Of a stretch of 64,000 bases of DNA, positions 1 through 12,854 are shown one piece after another. Source of the DNA: Gnetum montanum. Taxonomy: Eukaryota; Streptophyta; Gnetopsida; Gnetales; Gnetaceae. The translations under genes were made by a program, and so were the position numbers. The stretch lies in the NCBI GenBank assembly GCA_015680685.1, contig MNCI01027262.1, positions 1,466,504 through 1,530,503 on the forward strand, in the 5' to 3' direction. Below the pieces are notes generated by a model that saw nothing but the letters and a program-made list of their open reading frames with translations, had not been told where the DNA came from and searched no databases. Positions within the stretch are counted from its first letter, which is position 1, and each line of letters opens with the position of its first letter.

Positions 1-860
1 ACTGGTTGTAGACAATATCCAGAGTTCTACCTAGATTGGAAGTTTCAGTAGCTTTCTGTACACTAACTCGTAAGGAGAGTAACCTATAGGAAGTTTTCAG
101 ATTGAGCGATAGGCCCAGAGGGCATCGTTAAGTTTTTTGCTTCAGTCCCTCCTATATTTGCTAATGGTTCTAGTGACGATTTTGGTAATCTCCCTATTGG
201 TAACTTCAGCTTACCCATTGGTTTGAGGGTGATAAGGTGTTGTAAATTTATGGTTAACCCCCAAGTGTTGCATGAGTTTACAAAACATGGTGTAGTTGAA
301 ATAAGTTCCATTGTTTGAGATGAGTGCATGTGGCACTCCAAACCTATTTACGATTTGTTGTTCGACAAATCGTGCAAATGTGTTTGAGGAACAGTCGGTG
401 ACGGCTATTGCCTCAACCCACTTTGTGCAGTAGTCAATAATGATGATGATGTATGCCTTCCCATTGGACATGGGTGTGATGGAGCCCATGAAATCGATGC
501 CCCAAATATCGAAGGGTTCTAGTGGTTGGATCCACTGTTGAGGTCCCTCCATTTGTGTAGTAATCCCTCCATCTCTCTAACATTGTTCACAGGATTAGGT
601 GAACCATTGTGCATCCCTGAAGAGTGTAGGCTAGTAATATCCAGCAATAATGATCTTAATGGCCATGTGTCATCCAGAATAGTGGCCCCTACAAGGGTCC
701 TCATGAGCATCTTAAAGGATAAGCACTGTATCATCATTAGGAATGCACCATCAAACCAAGTTGTCTACACACACCTTATAAAGGTGTTTGTTGATTTTCA
801 TGAAGTGCTTGGCCTTATGGAGAAACTATTATTTCGCAGGAGCGTCCCACTCCTTGGGTA
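1..860 (-). pseudogene. Element A integrase, degraded, 3' end outside window
   Basis: The integrase core is readable on the minus strand at 211-552: GIDFMGS (first catalytic Asp), WVEAIA, then HALISNNGTYF, where the family normally has the second catalytic Asp (DNG) and here has Asn, and HPQTNG just before the Glu region. Further left (1-120) the conserved DALWAYR and GYSPYELVY motifs follow. Upstream, at about 560-860, the zinc-binding N-terminus is present but broken by several stops. The catalytic Asp to Asn change together with the stops makes the enzyme inactive. Plus-strand reading frames over this stretch are shadows. Confidence 0.85.
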
Positions 861-2460
861 ATTCTTGGGTTGTGAGATAGGTGAGGATGTGGATGAACTA
901 AGGTAATTCTTTGGACATCTACTTATTGATGGCTCCGGTGAAGAGAAGTTCATCTGGAAATTAGTTGAAGAGCAGCTCCTCCTCTTCTATGTTATCCCAT
1001 CACAATCGATATAAGTGGTCAGCAACCACATTCTCAGTTCCCTTCCTATCTATCATAGTGAGGTCAAATCCCTTAAGAATCACAAGCCACAATATGATAC
1101 GGGGGCTCACCATTGGTTTTTTCATCAAGAACTAGATGGCACTATGGTCAGTATGCACAAACACCTTGTCCTCGAGCACATAGTGTCATAATTTTTCCAA
1201 GGTGAACACCACCGCCATTAATTCCCTTTTGGTGGTGGTGTAGTTAAGCTAAGAACCCACAATGTTGTGGCTTTCATAGTGGATATAATATGGACATTTT
1301 TGGTCATCCCACTGTGTAAGCATGACTTCCAATGCATAGTTGGATGCATCTGTCATGATGTGGAAGGGTCTAGACCAATCAGGTGCCCATAGAATTTGAG
1401 TCTCTACGCATTTCTATTCAAGTGTTTGGAATGATGATTCACATTCCCTGGTCCAGACAAACAGAACATCTTTCTTTGTGAGTTCGACTAACAGCTTGGC
1501 AATCTTTAAGAAATTTTCGATGAAGCATCGGTAGTAACCAGTGTGGCCAAGGAATTATTGAACATCTTTTACAGTGCTTAGTTGACTGGTGATTCCTTGG
1601 ATGACCCTAATTTTTTTAGGATCTACACTAATCCCTGCTTATGAAATATGGTGCCCTAGAACAATTCCCTCTTGGACCATTAGGTGGCTCTTTTTCTAGT
1701 TGAGCCGTAGATTAGTTTCCACACTTCTTTTCAAAACTTTCTCAAGGCATTCCAAGGCTTGTTCAAACATTGCCCCATAGGTAGAGAAGTCTTCTATGAA
1801 TACTTCTACCCCATTACCAATTTGTTGCTGGAAGATGCTAAGGACAAGGCATTGGAAAGTTGCAGGAGCATTGCACAAGCCAAAGAGCATCTCTTTATAT
1901 GAAAAATTTCCCCATGGTCTTCTGGTGTGATTTGGATTTGGTTATAGCCACTATAACCATCCAAATATCTATAGTAACAATGCCCCACAATGGTATCCAA
2001 CACTTGGTCCACAAATGGTAACGGGAAGTGATCCTTGAAGGTAGCCATATTTAGCAATTAGAAATCTATAGAGACCCTCCATTTGCCACCCTTCTTTGTT
2101 AGAATAATGAGTGGGCTAACCCATTCACTATCCGCAATGGAATAGATGAACCCTGCCTTTAGCAACTACTCAATTTCATCCTTAACTACTTGCTTCAGTT
2201 TGGGGTTCAACCACCTTTGTGGTTATTGTCATGGATTCATGGAGGGGTTGATATAAATTTGATGTTGGCATACCCTAGGATCAACTCTTGTTAATTCAAG
2301 GTAGGACCATGCAAAAGTGGCCTCCCATTTGTTCATCACCTTTAGCAACTTCTTCTTTTGTTCAGGAGCAAGTGTGGCATTGATAATTACTAGCTTGTCA
2401 TTCTCCAAAAATGCATATTCTAAATTGGTTGGTAAAGATTTTAGTTCCAAGGGCTCCTGA
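861..2460 (-). pseudogene. Element A reverse transcriptase and RNase H, degraded
   Basis: Minus strand. RT fingers and palm are readable at 1806-2057 (LPFVDQVLDTI, LDGYSGYNQI) and 1696-1890 (LFGLCNAPATFQ, then VFIEDFSTYG). The last motif is the RT catalytic box; the first Asp of the usual pair is Glu here. RNase H follows at about 900-1640, with DASNYAL and VHTDHSAI as its Asp-bearing motifs. The N-terminal side (2229-2450) carries the usual linker with FAWSY before the fingers. Stops occur every 50-100 codons. The first few stops are TAG or TAA at sites where related copies have CAG or CAA, which suggests C-to-T decay. Confidence 0.85.
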
Positions 2461-2738
2461 TTAAAACTCTCAGGGATCTATAACTTTCCCCAAGCATCAC
2501 GGTCATCAACAATGGATACTTGTTGATGGACCTTTTCCAAATCATCCATGTTATATACATAGATGCATACAAGCTCCTCAGATGATTCCATGCATAAGGT
2601 GCTACTATTAGAGTTAACGGTTATCCATTGGGTGCCTTCTTAATTTGTGGCTACTGTGTACAGGCATTGTTGAACTTGTGATTCTTTAGCACACTGACTA
2701 CATGCTTGAATAGATTTCTGCTTAGCATAACATAGTTG

Positions 2739-3180
2739 CTACACATAGTTGCACCCAGATTCACTATAAAAGATACATGGGAAGGGCTTCTTCTCAATCT
2801 TTCCAAAATAATTTTCTTTTGAGGTTTCAAGGAAAAGATCTTGAAGTCCTAATCGTGCATCCACCATGCTCAACCAGGCTCTTCCCATTATGATTGAAAA
2901 GTTTCCCTTGCAATTCTTAACACGAATGATCAGGAAGTTAGCAAGATAGGACCATTGACAAATAGTGGTCACACTATCTTCTACCAATCCTAAGGGAACA
3001 GTAATGGATTGGTCTACCAACTCAAGCCGAATTTTTCTCTTCTTTAACGAGGATAGGTTCCAAGTCTTGTACATGTCATGTGAAATTAAGTGGACTCCTG
3101 ACCCTGAATCCAAAAGATCTTTACATGGCTCATTTCCTACCACTTTAAGATAGATGAGGGGGCTTCCCGGATCAGTCAAT
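2739..3180 (-). pseudogene. Element A aspartic protease
   Basis: A clean 146-codon minus-strand frame with the retropepsin motifs of plant Ty3-gypsy elements: LLDSGSGVHLIS (active-site DSG), then the second-lobe IIMGRAWL. It would cut the Gag-Pol polyprotein. It lies directly downstream of gag. The 280 bases to its left (2461-2738) are linker with no recognisable domain. Homologous proteases lie in element C (about 32220-32620) and element E (56538-56990). Confidence 0.85.
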
Positions 3181-5722
3181 TTTTAAGGAAGATGACCTAC
3201 CTTTATCCAGTCCATCATAGTGTGTGCGAGCATGATGGTCTATATATTAGGAGGTGTTTGGTTTGAAGGCTGCTTAAAAGATTGGATGGTGGAGGCAATT
3301 GGAGTTCTAAAGGCACTAGCCACAGGTGTGTGTGCATGTATGTTTGGGTTATTAGGCTAGAAAAAAGGATGTTTCTATGGTTTCACTTCTGATCCAGTTA
3401 GCTAAGAAGCTGATTATAAGTTGACAGCCCTTGTAGAATTACGTTGTTGTGGCTGTGGTGGTATTTCACCCTGCATAGGTGGAGTAGGTGGTAGCTAAGT
3501 GGGGTGTTGATGAGTAGGGATGGTAGGAGAAGGTTATGGAGGATGGTAGAGATGTGGATTCTCCCCCCTAGGTGATGGAGACTATTTTCGAAAGTATTTC
3601 GGGGGGTAGTAATGATTTTGAAAAGTTGCGTGACTAGAAGAGTTCCACGGGGAGACTGGTTTCTGAACATAGTACCCATAAGGATCTGGCTGCTGATAAG
3701 GGTACTGCTACCTTGGAGGTGGCATCCCCCATGATTTTGGATGCTACCATTTTTGGAAATATTCATAAGGTTGCGAGGATGCTCCACTTGGATAATAGCC
3801 TTATTGCTAGTGGAACTGCCTAGGGTTTCCTTATGGGTAAGGTAATCTTCGGGCTGTTTGCCTCTTTAGAAAGGGAGGATTCAATGCATACACCCCAAAC
3901 TCTTGTAGATGTGACACCACAGGACAACACCCCTTAGGATGTTCGTATTGTCATATGTCATAGTCATCATCTTCTGTATCAAAGTCTACAACCTATTCTA
4001 CTACAGCAACTTTTCCCTTACCTTTATAGTAGGCACGTTTAGCTTCCTTTCTCCTTTGTTGATGGTGATCATTACTTCACTCTTTGGACTCCTACGTGAT
4101 TTTTAGAATGTTTTGAAATTTTTCATCCAAAGAGTCCCACATCTTGTCAACCTTGGCTGATATTTCAGAAGAAAATTTTTGTAGGGGCAAATTTTTACAA
4201 TTTACCGCTACATCCAGTGATGATTCTTCCTCATCTTCACAAAATGCAACTTCCCTCTTTCGTATGGAAGGATCCCGATTATACTCTTTCGCAGTTTCTT
4301 TCTTTCTTAGCTCCCCCTCTTCTTTAGTCACTTGCTAAATTAAGCACTGTAGTTGATGGACCCTTAGCTCTGATAGGCATCCTTGGGTGTACATGCCAAG
4401 GGTCTTGCTGGTTTCAACGAAAAGCCCATCAATGATATGGTGGAGCTATGCCTGCTAAGAATAACCATTACCAGGGCATCGATGTAACAATGAGTAATAT
4501 TTGGTCATTGCTGCATCCAAGGGTTTATGAACACCTTGCTTCCATCCTTGGATCTGGCATCTCAGGTTAGCCACTCTAGAGTAGGTCTGATACTTGTCAT
4601 TGAAAATTTCTAGCATCGTACTCCATCTCTTGATTGATTCCAGCTCCAAAGACCAGTACTAGCTTTTCGCTTCCTTGATGAGTGTGAGGGGAAATAGCTT
4701 AAGTTTATGCCAATCATTATCTATGTTCTGTAGGGTGCAAGCATTATGAAATGCTTTCAAGTGAGTCTATGGATCACAATTATATCCCCCTTCAAATTTG
4801 GGGATGTTGTTCATGTCAATGCACTTGATTTGACTATCTTTTAAGTGCCTACTGGGGATTTGAACTACCTCGGCAATATTGAGCATACTTCGAGTAGCCA
4901 ACAGTGGCTCAACCAAGTCATAGTTTTGCTAAATACCATGATGTCTATGACAATTTTGGCTACCTCTCCTTTCTTGACCATGAGACTCACGTGATTGGTC
5001 ATGCCTTTCCTCATGTCATTCCCTTCAACCCATGCGATCACCACCACCCTAATCCTTTCTACCATAATTCTAATCAAAATTAGAACTAGGTGAAGATAGA
5101 GTGGAGTGAGAGGATGGAGAACCGGGAGGGGAATCACCACCGCCCCAATGTTGATCTCCTCCTCTACTTTGATGATAGCTCGATCTTCGCGTCCATCCTT
5201 GCTTTTTCCATGATCTCTCCTGTACAACCCACCATCCTCCTGGGGGTCCTAGTCACTTTATTACTTTCTTTGAATGATGAACTGAATGATCTGATGCATT
5301 GGAGGAGGTTCAACTGAATGGGAATCATGAAAGATAGGTTCCTCATCATCATGCAGTTCTTGTAAGAATAATGGGTTATTGAACTATTTTCCCTTCATGT
5401 GTTTGTGTCATTCTGCCTACTACCGATCTCATACACATTGTGCATTAGTTAGACAATAGTCTCAATAGTCATCATCCTCCATGATGTATTCCATACTATG
5501 GTCCTAAATGCCCAGTCAGGTAAGATTGTGAAACAGCATTCCAAGAGCCGATCGATCAAGCAATAATATGATGTTGCCCTCCATGTCCCACCAATGTAGA
5601 TGCTCATCCTGATGTAGGATAAAGATGAAGTCAGGGACATATTCATCTGGATGTGTGTATACCACCTGACATTCCTGCAACACCAGTGGTTTGGATCCAT
5701 CTTGCCTGTGAGAAGAAGACAT
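3181..5722 (-). pseudogene. Element A gag, degraded
   Basis: Minus strand, start near 5722 (MSSSHRQDGSKPL). The retrotransposon Gag core is at about 4455-4850, with a tryptophan-rich helix, KRWSTMLEIF and LLHRCPGNGYS, matching the classic plant gag domain that forms the particle. A CCHC-like knuckle (HPKGCCP) lies at about 3900-3960, and a Pro/Gln/Tyr-rich C-terminal part at 3400-3850. An Asp/Glu/Lys helical stretch at 4092-4331 also occurs in copies B and E. Many frameshifts are present. Element E gag (56991-58174) is the closest homologue in the window. Confidence 0.8.
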
Positions 5723-5867
5723 TCTGGATGTTAGATAATTGACTAATTGGTGTACCTTACTCTTTAATTAGACTGCCTAGCATGCGTAGATTTTACTATC
5801 ATGGTCCATTCCAATGAAGTGAATGATAATTTTGCTAAGGTTAGATGATGTATGTAGGACTAACAAT

Positions 5868-5885
5868 CCCTAGAAACAATGCCAA
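5868..5885 (-). other. Element A primer-binding site
   Basis: On the minus strand the bases directly after the 5' LTR read TTGGCATTGTTTCTAGGG. This resembles the TTGGCGCCGTTG-type primer-binding sites common in plant Athila/Tat elements. The equivalent site in element B (27541-27562) reads TTGGGGCTGTTGTCGGGG. The priming tRNA was not identified. Confidence 0.6.
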
Positions 5886-6700
5886 TGATGAGCAGCGAGG
5901 TATTCCTACGCCCAACCATGTGAATCACGGCCATTCACACGTGACTCGGTCGAATTCTGTAGATTGTAAGCACTTGCATACACCAAACTCTAACCAAAAA
6001 AACCTTATGTTAGAATGGTTTTTGTCTTGCCAACCTCACTTTTGGTGTTCTAATGTGATGGTTAAGTGAGATTGAGGCAAATGATTTTTATTGTTTTTCT
6101 CTTTATCTTCTAAAATCTAATTCTTGAAATGTAAGAAATGGAATTTTGCGTAATCTCTAATTATTCTATTCTATTATATCTCCTAACTCTCCCTAGCATA
6201 ATCAACTGATCCCATATTCCATACACATCTTGAGTATCCCCTAACCACTGCTGGATTACTAGACGTTAAGCATCACTAGGTTGCCAAGTGTTGGGTTTAG
6301 GTTCAAGATGGTCGTACTAATGGTTTTTACTAAATATAAAAAGGGCAATAATGATAAAGTGATAATAATGAAAACTTAAGAAATTATAAAAGAGTGGAAA
6401 TATTAAACTATTTAAATGCTTAAATGACTAAATCCAAATGCAACAAGGAATGCTTAAAAATCTCGTCTTTATTGTTGGTCATGCTAATGGACTTAGGTAC
6501 ATTAGCGCTCGAATAAAGAGTTGGACATCTTTCGCACACCTGCTATGGGCACTTGGAAAATATTCTAACTCTTGTAGGAACAAACTGTAAGAGTCTAGCT
6601 ACAACTACTCAAAAATATGCATCAACAAGGCTATGTCAATGTGACTGCGTATACGGGGCTCCATATACATGGCCCAGTCAACACATTGATTAATGAGTAC
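5886..6700 (-). repeat. Element A 5' LTR
   Basis: Begins TGATGAGCAGCGAGGTAT and is clearly homologous to the B and E LTRs over the first 150 bases (the CCATTCACACGTGACTCGG region) and again around 6540-6620. The left edge is fixed by the adjacent primer-binding site. The right edge is uncertain (about 6700), because the terminal CTCATCA is not clear and no duplication can be checked. Confidence 0.65.
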
Positions 6701-6829
6701 TTCATCGCAAGTCCTTTTGAATTGAATAGGTCTTTGCTTTAACCATGAACTAGTTAAATATAGATGTCACCATTCTCTCCTCAACTTATTTTAATCATTC
6801 TTAAAACTACTAAAAAGCTTCATCTCTAG

Positions 6830-8545
6830 TTATTGCAAGGCTAAAGAGTGCAAGGTCAGCAAAGTGGGCACATAATTCAGTAACCTCCACGGCCAAGTAT
6901 TGGTTTTTTGCTTGAGCCATTTCAAGTTACCTTTCTAGGATGATACATTTTCCCTTTACCTTGAGTTTCTCCATCTAGGTTGTACTAATGTTGTCCAAAA
7001 AGTCAAAGATGTCTAGAATCAGTTTCCAAGTTCCCATGAGTTGGTCCAACAACTCTTCATGTTGGGTTGTACTCAATCTTCTATTAATAGTTTCTGCAGA
7101 TGTCTGCACATCTCAAAGTGCAGATACATCTAATATAGATGTTGCAAGTGCATTAAGTACTTCCAAGATTTTGTCAGTAATCACTTCTATAGCTATCTCT
7201 TTCCCTTGGTGCTGCATCACCAATATAATTACCCATTTTCCCTCCTCTAAGGGCACCAAAAAGGAGGTGACATTCCCAAATATTTCTAGGAATAAATGGT
7301 GTTGAGATAGAGACACTATCACCTCTTGAGCATTGGGATTCAATTTTTTGAGGAGCTACGTTTCTTGGGCTAAGAATATTGGGGCACCTTCCTCCATCTA
7401 ACTAATTATTTGAGCCACCTTATTAAGGTGACTCATTGCAGATTAATATACAAATGGATCTCCAACACCCATTCCTACTGACTACTCCTGTACATGCAAG
7501 AGCTATTCTTAGATATCACACAAGTACTCAAAGGTGGCATGGGTCTCCAACATAGTTTCTTGAGTGGGTGTTGGAGGTGGTAGTTACTACTCCTTTTCCT
7601 TAGACATGGAAGGCATCTTATCTTTCATCATTTTAGACCAAGAGGCTATAGGAGTATGCCTAATCATGTCATTTACATAATAGATTATCTTTGTCCTTTT
7701 GCAAACTTTTCAAATAAGGCATGGAAAAGGTAGGGTTTTCCTTCCACTTCATTCTCTTTGAAACACTTTTCTATTTCTAAATTGATTATTTGTAGAAGGT
7801 TTTCTAGAAATATTTTGCATAGAGCAATACATGCTCAAGCAAAGAAGGAAGTCACCTTACTAGGCCTCATCATTAAATTAAGGTGATAGGTCACTATCTT
7901 GAAGTATATGTACTCCACTAGTGTGAGTGCATCAAACTCCTTGTGGTCAACCTTGTAACACCACTGAGTCCACTCCATTTTGGCCTCCAGATCAACTTCC
8001 ATAGATAGCTTTGCCAGTTGTGTTCCAGAATCAAGCAGCCCAAGAGCCTACATAATGGCTTCAACTACGTAGGACACTTAAATGTTCTTGATTATTCCAG
8101 AAGAGGTATGTCTCTCCCACGTACCACTCCCCACTAGAACTGATGATTGGCCACATGGGAGAGGTTTTCAATTGTGTTTTTATCTCTACTAGAGCATGTT
8201 CTAAAAATGGCCCAAAATTCAGCTCCTGAAGAATTAAGAGTTGGACATAACAGGGCCTAATTATCTTAAGGTAGGCTTTTGTTAGTGTGACTTCAAGTCT
8301 CAACATAGGCCCTAGGGCCTTCCCTCACTATGATTTTTCTATTGCATTCTCTTCCTCAAGAATCTATCAAACAGATTCCACTTTGGGCTCCTTTTTAAGA
8401 GGTCTCATTGCATGGGTTTCTTCTACCTATTCTTGGGCTTATTCTTGTTAGCCCTTTCTAATTATGGGTCATTCCTCCCTTGGTTGAGAGGGTCCTCCTT
8501 CGTATGGTTATTTCAATCTTGGTGCCATCGGTAATCACAACATGA
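6830..8545 (-). pseudogene. Unrecognised decayed coding region
   Basis: Minus-strand fragments look protein-like: 8061-8306 (a clean frame with SSSGEWYVGETY), a middle part near 7650-8050, 7113-7343, and a helical, charged end near 6840-7000 that could be a coiled coil (LEMAQAKNQYL). They line up in one direction over 1.7 kb with frameshifts and stops between. I do not recognise the protein. It is not Gag, Pol or the captured phosphatase gene. It may be an accessory frame of another LTR element or a host-gene relic. It lies between the A LTR and the left arm of element C. Confidence 0.4.
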
Positions 8546-9300
8546 CCATGAGTTAGCAATTAATGTGTAACATGAAATAATTGAGATACCTTATCTCATT
8601 AAGAAGGTTACACCTAGCTAAGTTGTGATTATGGATTATTTGATCAATTTTAATCATCAATTGATTTGTATCTTAATATTAATAAATGATTATAGTCACA
8701 CTAGAGGTGTTAGAAGGGTTAAACTCTTAATAAGTGATGGTTCAATATCATTATATTCCTTAAACCTCTAGGGGAGTTACAAAACTTTTCAAAAAATCCT
8801 CATTAGAAACCTTAAGGTTTGCAACCCCCACAACTAAGAGCTTACCTTTGGAAGCTAGAAGATCAAGGAATGGAGTAACATGGAAAAACAGTTAGGAAGT
8901 TATGGGCTCTGGAAGGTTTGGGGCTCTGTAAAATGGCAAAAACTCCTTCCTTGTTGTTAAGAAAATGATAAAAATTTCAAAGTGCTCAATGGTATTTATA
9001 GAATTTTTGTGTTGCATCAACGGGGCCTAGTCGACGTGGCCCTGTCGATGGGATCAACTACATTGACTAAGCCTAGTTGATGCAAATGTTGATCACCATT
9101 GACTTTGGTCAAACTTTGAAAATACAAGGAGTTTTTTAGTGAAGTTGGAGTAAAATCGAAGCCCAAAAAGCTATGAACATGATGAAAATAGTAGAAGAGG
9201 ATGTTGGAGTTTAGAAAATTCAAAAAATTAAGAAATTTTGAGAAATTTTTTTGAGAATGAAGTTTATGAAAGTTTAAGGAGCGTAGAGCTAGGTGCACAA
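8546..9300. other. No gene seen
   Basis: AT-rich non-coding sequence with no recognisable domain. A GTCGA-containing stretch at about 9015-9060 (ggggcctagtcgacgtgg and a near repeat) resembles LTR-like DNA, but no partner copy exists in the window. Confidence 0.4.
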
Positions 9301-9997
9301 TAGGGCATGTGAAAGATATGATTGTAGCAATGTTGAAGGTAGGGGGCTTAACTATCCAAACAAAGAGATAGGCAAGTGGGTCCTCCCCATAGCAAAAAGA
9401 TGTCCTTTTTACCCTTGCATAAACTTATTTAAGGATTCTGTGGGCCCCACGATAAATTAATGGTTATGGAAAGCTAAGGACCAACCAAAAAGAATCTATT
9501 CAAGAATTTCAACACATCAAACTAAGATATCGAGCATAACATGAAAACTGGCAGTAAGGTGAGTTATGGGTAACATAGATGGATGACTGAGAAGGTGGGA
9601 TGGAATCCCAAATTGAGGTCATAAGAGGTCCCTTGTGGATTTTCTATTTAAAATAATCCAAGAAGATCCATCCTTAGTCCAAATCAAAACCAATCACTTT
9701 CAATGACCTTGCATTACCACTCCAAGACTGATCTACCCCCTCAAGACACAAGAGTGCTTCCATAAAATGACCACCATTCCATAAAGAGAAGAAAAGAGAA
9801 GCAGGAAGTAAGAGAAAGCTTTAGTTAGAGGGGACCTTCAAGCATAGGTAACATGTATTTCTAGTATCATAAATAGTACTTGTAGCCCATTTTATTTGTC
9901 TAAGGGATGTGCTTTGAATTTCCATTGTGTTTATTTCTTTTTTTTCTCAATGGGAACCACACCATGCAAAGACTTTATTTAACTTCCTATTATTGAT
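9300..9997 (-). other. Element C 3' non-coding region, left arm
   Basis: Shows blocks shared with element E (54990-55620), such as tgggtcctccc and the stretch ending in accatgcaaagactttattt before the B LTR. Noncoding. The last five bases, TTGAT (9993-9997), pair with TTAAT at 28444-28448 as the B target-site duplication with one change. Confidence 0.65.
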
Positions 9998-10864
9998 TGA
10001 TGAGTGGCGAGGTACCCCTACACTCAACCATACAAATACGAACATTTCACATGTGATCCGGTTGAACTCCTCAGACGGACTAGTTGTGGTATCCAGACAG
10101 TTACTTGTAGATTGCAATTCGCTATCTTCCCACCTGGACTAGTATTAGCTTTGTCATATATGGTTTAGTCTAGAGTGAGGTCTATGATGTGGTTTCTAAC
10201 CTAGTGCTACTCCTAAAGGCAATGGAAAATATCTTTAATTAAGCTAAGAGGAAAAGGGAGAGAGAATCTAAGCTAGACTAAGTGCGATGAGCATCTGTTC
10301 CTTAATCATCTATACACATCTTGGACCTCGTGCACAACTACTACTGGGATTACCAAGCATAGATCCTAGGTACGCTACTGGGTTACCAAGTAGTCACACT
10401 TAAATGCTCATGATCAAGTTGTACTCATTCTACGTTTAATAGGAGTTTAGGATAAAGAGATGTTAACTACAAAAGCAATAAATAACAATAAAAATTAAAT
10501 AATTAAACTAAGTGAATGTTGCAATGATGAAGTAATCTCGATCTTTATTTTTGGTCATGTGCATGTCCAAGTACGTCGCACTCGAATAAAGGATGTCGTA
10601 CAATTACAATAATCACACTACAGGCATGCACTAAGAAATAATTCTAACTCTAAGAAGGAAAGACTGCAAGAGTTTGGATAAGTGACTAAGAACTAATACC
10701 AAAACCAAGTGTGTCACCTTTTATTTATAAGCTCACATAGGAACCACGATGTCGCGGCTGCGATATCAGGGGTCCAATATCAGGACCTATCAGACTTGGT
10801 ATCTTGTATTAAGGTTCTGATAACAGGTGTCTAATAATAGGACCTAACAAACCATGACTCATCA
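9998..10864 (-). repeat. Element B 3' LTR
   Basis: 867 bp, TGATGAGTGGCG...ACTCATCA, close match to 27563-28443 (881 bp) including the tcctaggtacgcta and ggtttctaacctagtgc blocks. A minus-strand TATA box (TATAAATA) lies at 10722-10729, so U3 is on the right and R-U5 on the left, as expected for a minus-strand element. Confidence 0.9.
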
Positions 10865-12854
10865 TACACCCATGACTGAATAACAACTCATCCTTGAGTC
10901 AAAGAAAGTAAGGAAATAGTTCAATTGATTACACAGTGGATAGGTATGGGATTATTGACTAACTAGGAATTTATTTATGCCATAGTGGAGAATTAAACAA
11001 AATTTGGACACAAACACAAAAGACAAAACTTGTGGAACTCATGGGGTTCCTGGTAGTGGTGGCTCCTCTATGGGTGCCTCTCCTTTTTTCTACATGATCA
11101 GGCTTCTGAGATTGATACCATTGAAGAAGTGCTTGATGTTTCTCCTCTTCTATCCAAGGATTATGAGTCATCCATGCTAATGTTCCAATATTTGATAGAG
11201 TCGGCACTTTCCATGAACATGGTAGTTGCGGGAACACTTGATTAGCCTTGACATGTTATGCCGCAAATAGCTATCATTCCTCTTCATAGGCTTGGACCCT
11301 GATCTCTCCACCTTTTTCTTAGATAGATTATGCAGTAACAAGAGTTCCATGTGGATGCTAAGTGATTGTGCCTCCTTCTCTGTATGTTCCTGTATGAAGT
11401 CCTTGGCCTCTACCTCCCCTTGGTCATTTAGTTGCACCTTGAGAAGGTCCTCCTTGTTGTCTTCTTTTAGGGGCCATGTATAATCACACAAAGATCAATT
11501 ATTAGTAAGGTTATTGAAAAAAGTTCAATGATTTCATACCTTACTCATTGCCTTTCATAAATGTTGAATTCTTAGATTAGTGTGATTTTAGAGTTAGAAA
11601 TGTTTTTTCAAGAAAGTTTCCCTAAAATTTTAATGTCGAACCTAGTTTGTTTAGGTGATACATAAAAGGATCTAGTTTTGAGGAACGTTTGATAAAATGA
11701 TGACAAAGGAAAGAATAGATTTGGCAATGAAGTACTCAGAGGGTATAAGATGATGTGGTGGTATGCAACAAGTACAAATTGCAAAAGTCACGCAAGTGGA
11801 TCCTCCCCAAAGTAGGTTCTAACCTATAATTCCCTTGCTTAACCACACCTTAAAATGTCTACAGGCACTAGAAGGGTTAAATGTAATCCATACCAGTCTC
11901 ACAAAACACACACATGTAGATACCATCAGAATGAGGTAAGAATTCTACGCTATACAAGATACAAGCTACAATTACATGAACAGCAAGATGAGACAGACTA
12001 TAGAAGGGATTGTAGAGATTGGGACATGAGGTAATTGACCTAGGGCACAGTGAATCCTGCATGTAAAGCATGATTAATGTGTCATTAACCCGTTGTTCCA
12101 AGGTCAGGACCAAGTCCATTCCTCTGATCAGTGACACCGCATTATTTCATCCCATGATGAGCGACTATGACAGTACTAGAACAACAAGGCATATGATCAC
12201 TTGGCATTTTGTTCAAGGGAGGAGTGATTTTTGCTTTGTGGCACTTCCTTTATTTTTTTTTCTTTCTTTCTTTTTTTCGATTGTTGAATCTAGAGTAGCC
12301 GCCAACCTTCAGGCATGGATGCATGTCTTTCTAGTGGGACCCCCTAGAGCATCATTGGATTTTTAAGTGACTTTTGATTACTCTTACTTCCATTCTTCGT
12401 AGATCTACAAGGATCTTAGTACAATCACATTACCTAATAACTTCCACAAACATCACCAAAGAGAATCCACAAGTCCACTTGATGTCACACACTAATCATT
12501 CCCTCTTGGTCCATCCTTCTTCATTTTGGGTACAATGAACACAAAATTAATTTTAAGTTTCAAGAATGTCAAGAATATCACTGTACCTCGAATAGAACCT
12601 CTTATTTGTAGAATGGATGAGTGGTTGTAATGGGCTCACTGTCCAAATAATCAATCACTCGAGACTCAATAACATAGAACACACCTCAACCAACAAGCCA
12701 CATAAGTGTCTTATTCGTAGATGAGATTTCTTATAAAAAGATAAAAAGGCAAAAAAACAAAAAGATACAACAAGAAATTGAAAAATGAAAAACTAGAAAA
12801 CAAAAAATTGTAAAATTAAAGAAAATGAAAAATATTTATTAATCCTACTTGTTA
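10865..12854 (-). other. Element B 3' internal region
   Basis: Starts next to the LTR with TACACCCATGAC, the counterpart of the element E purine-rich tract (54267), which would prime plus-strand DNA. Short minus-strand frames at 10971-11237 and 11177-11491 overlap and lean towards protein-like composition, but I recognise no family. 11880-12850 is non-coding and ends in an A-rich tract that also occurs before pol ends in C and E. No protease or polymerase is present. Confidence 0.55.

Larger units (their letters stand above)
1..6700 (-). mobile_element. Element A: group 1 Ty3-gypsy LTR retrotransposon, 3' part cut by window edge
   Basis: Minus-strand element. Reading right to left: 5' LTR (5886 to about 6700), primer-binding site, gag, protease, RT, RNase H and integrase, which runs off the left end. 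Domain order PR-RT-RH-INT is that of Ty3-gypsy. No chromodomain is seen, and there is one RNase H only, so an Athila-like lineage is likely but not proven. Every domain is interrupted by stops, so the copy is dead. It is not visibly joined to the nested cluster that begins near 9.3 kb. Confidence 0.85.

Noticed and set aside
526-861. 111-codon plus-strand frame
   Set aside because: It overlaps the integrase N-terminal region of element A on the other strand and is a shadow of it.
12070-12366. Plus-strand frame with a hydrophobic segment
   Set aside because: Lies in the non-coding 3' region of element B, over a TTTTTCTTTC tract; no homologue in the related regions of C and E.
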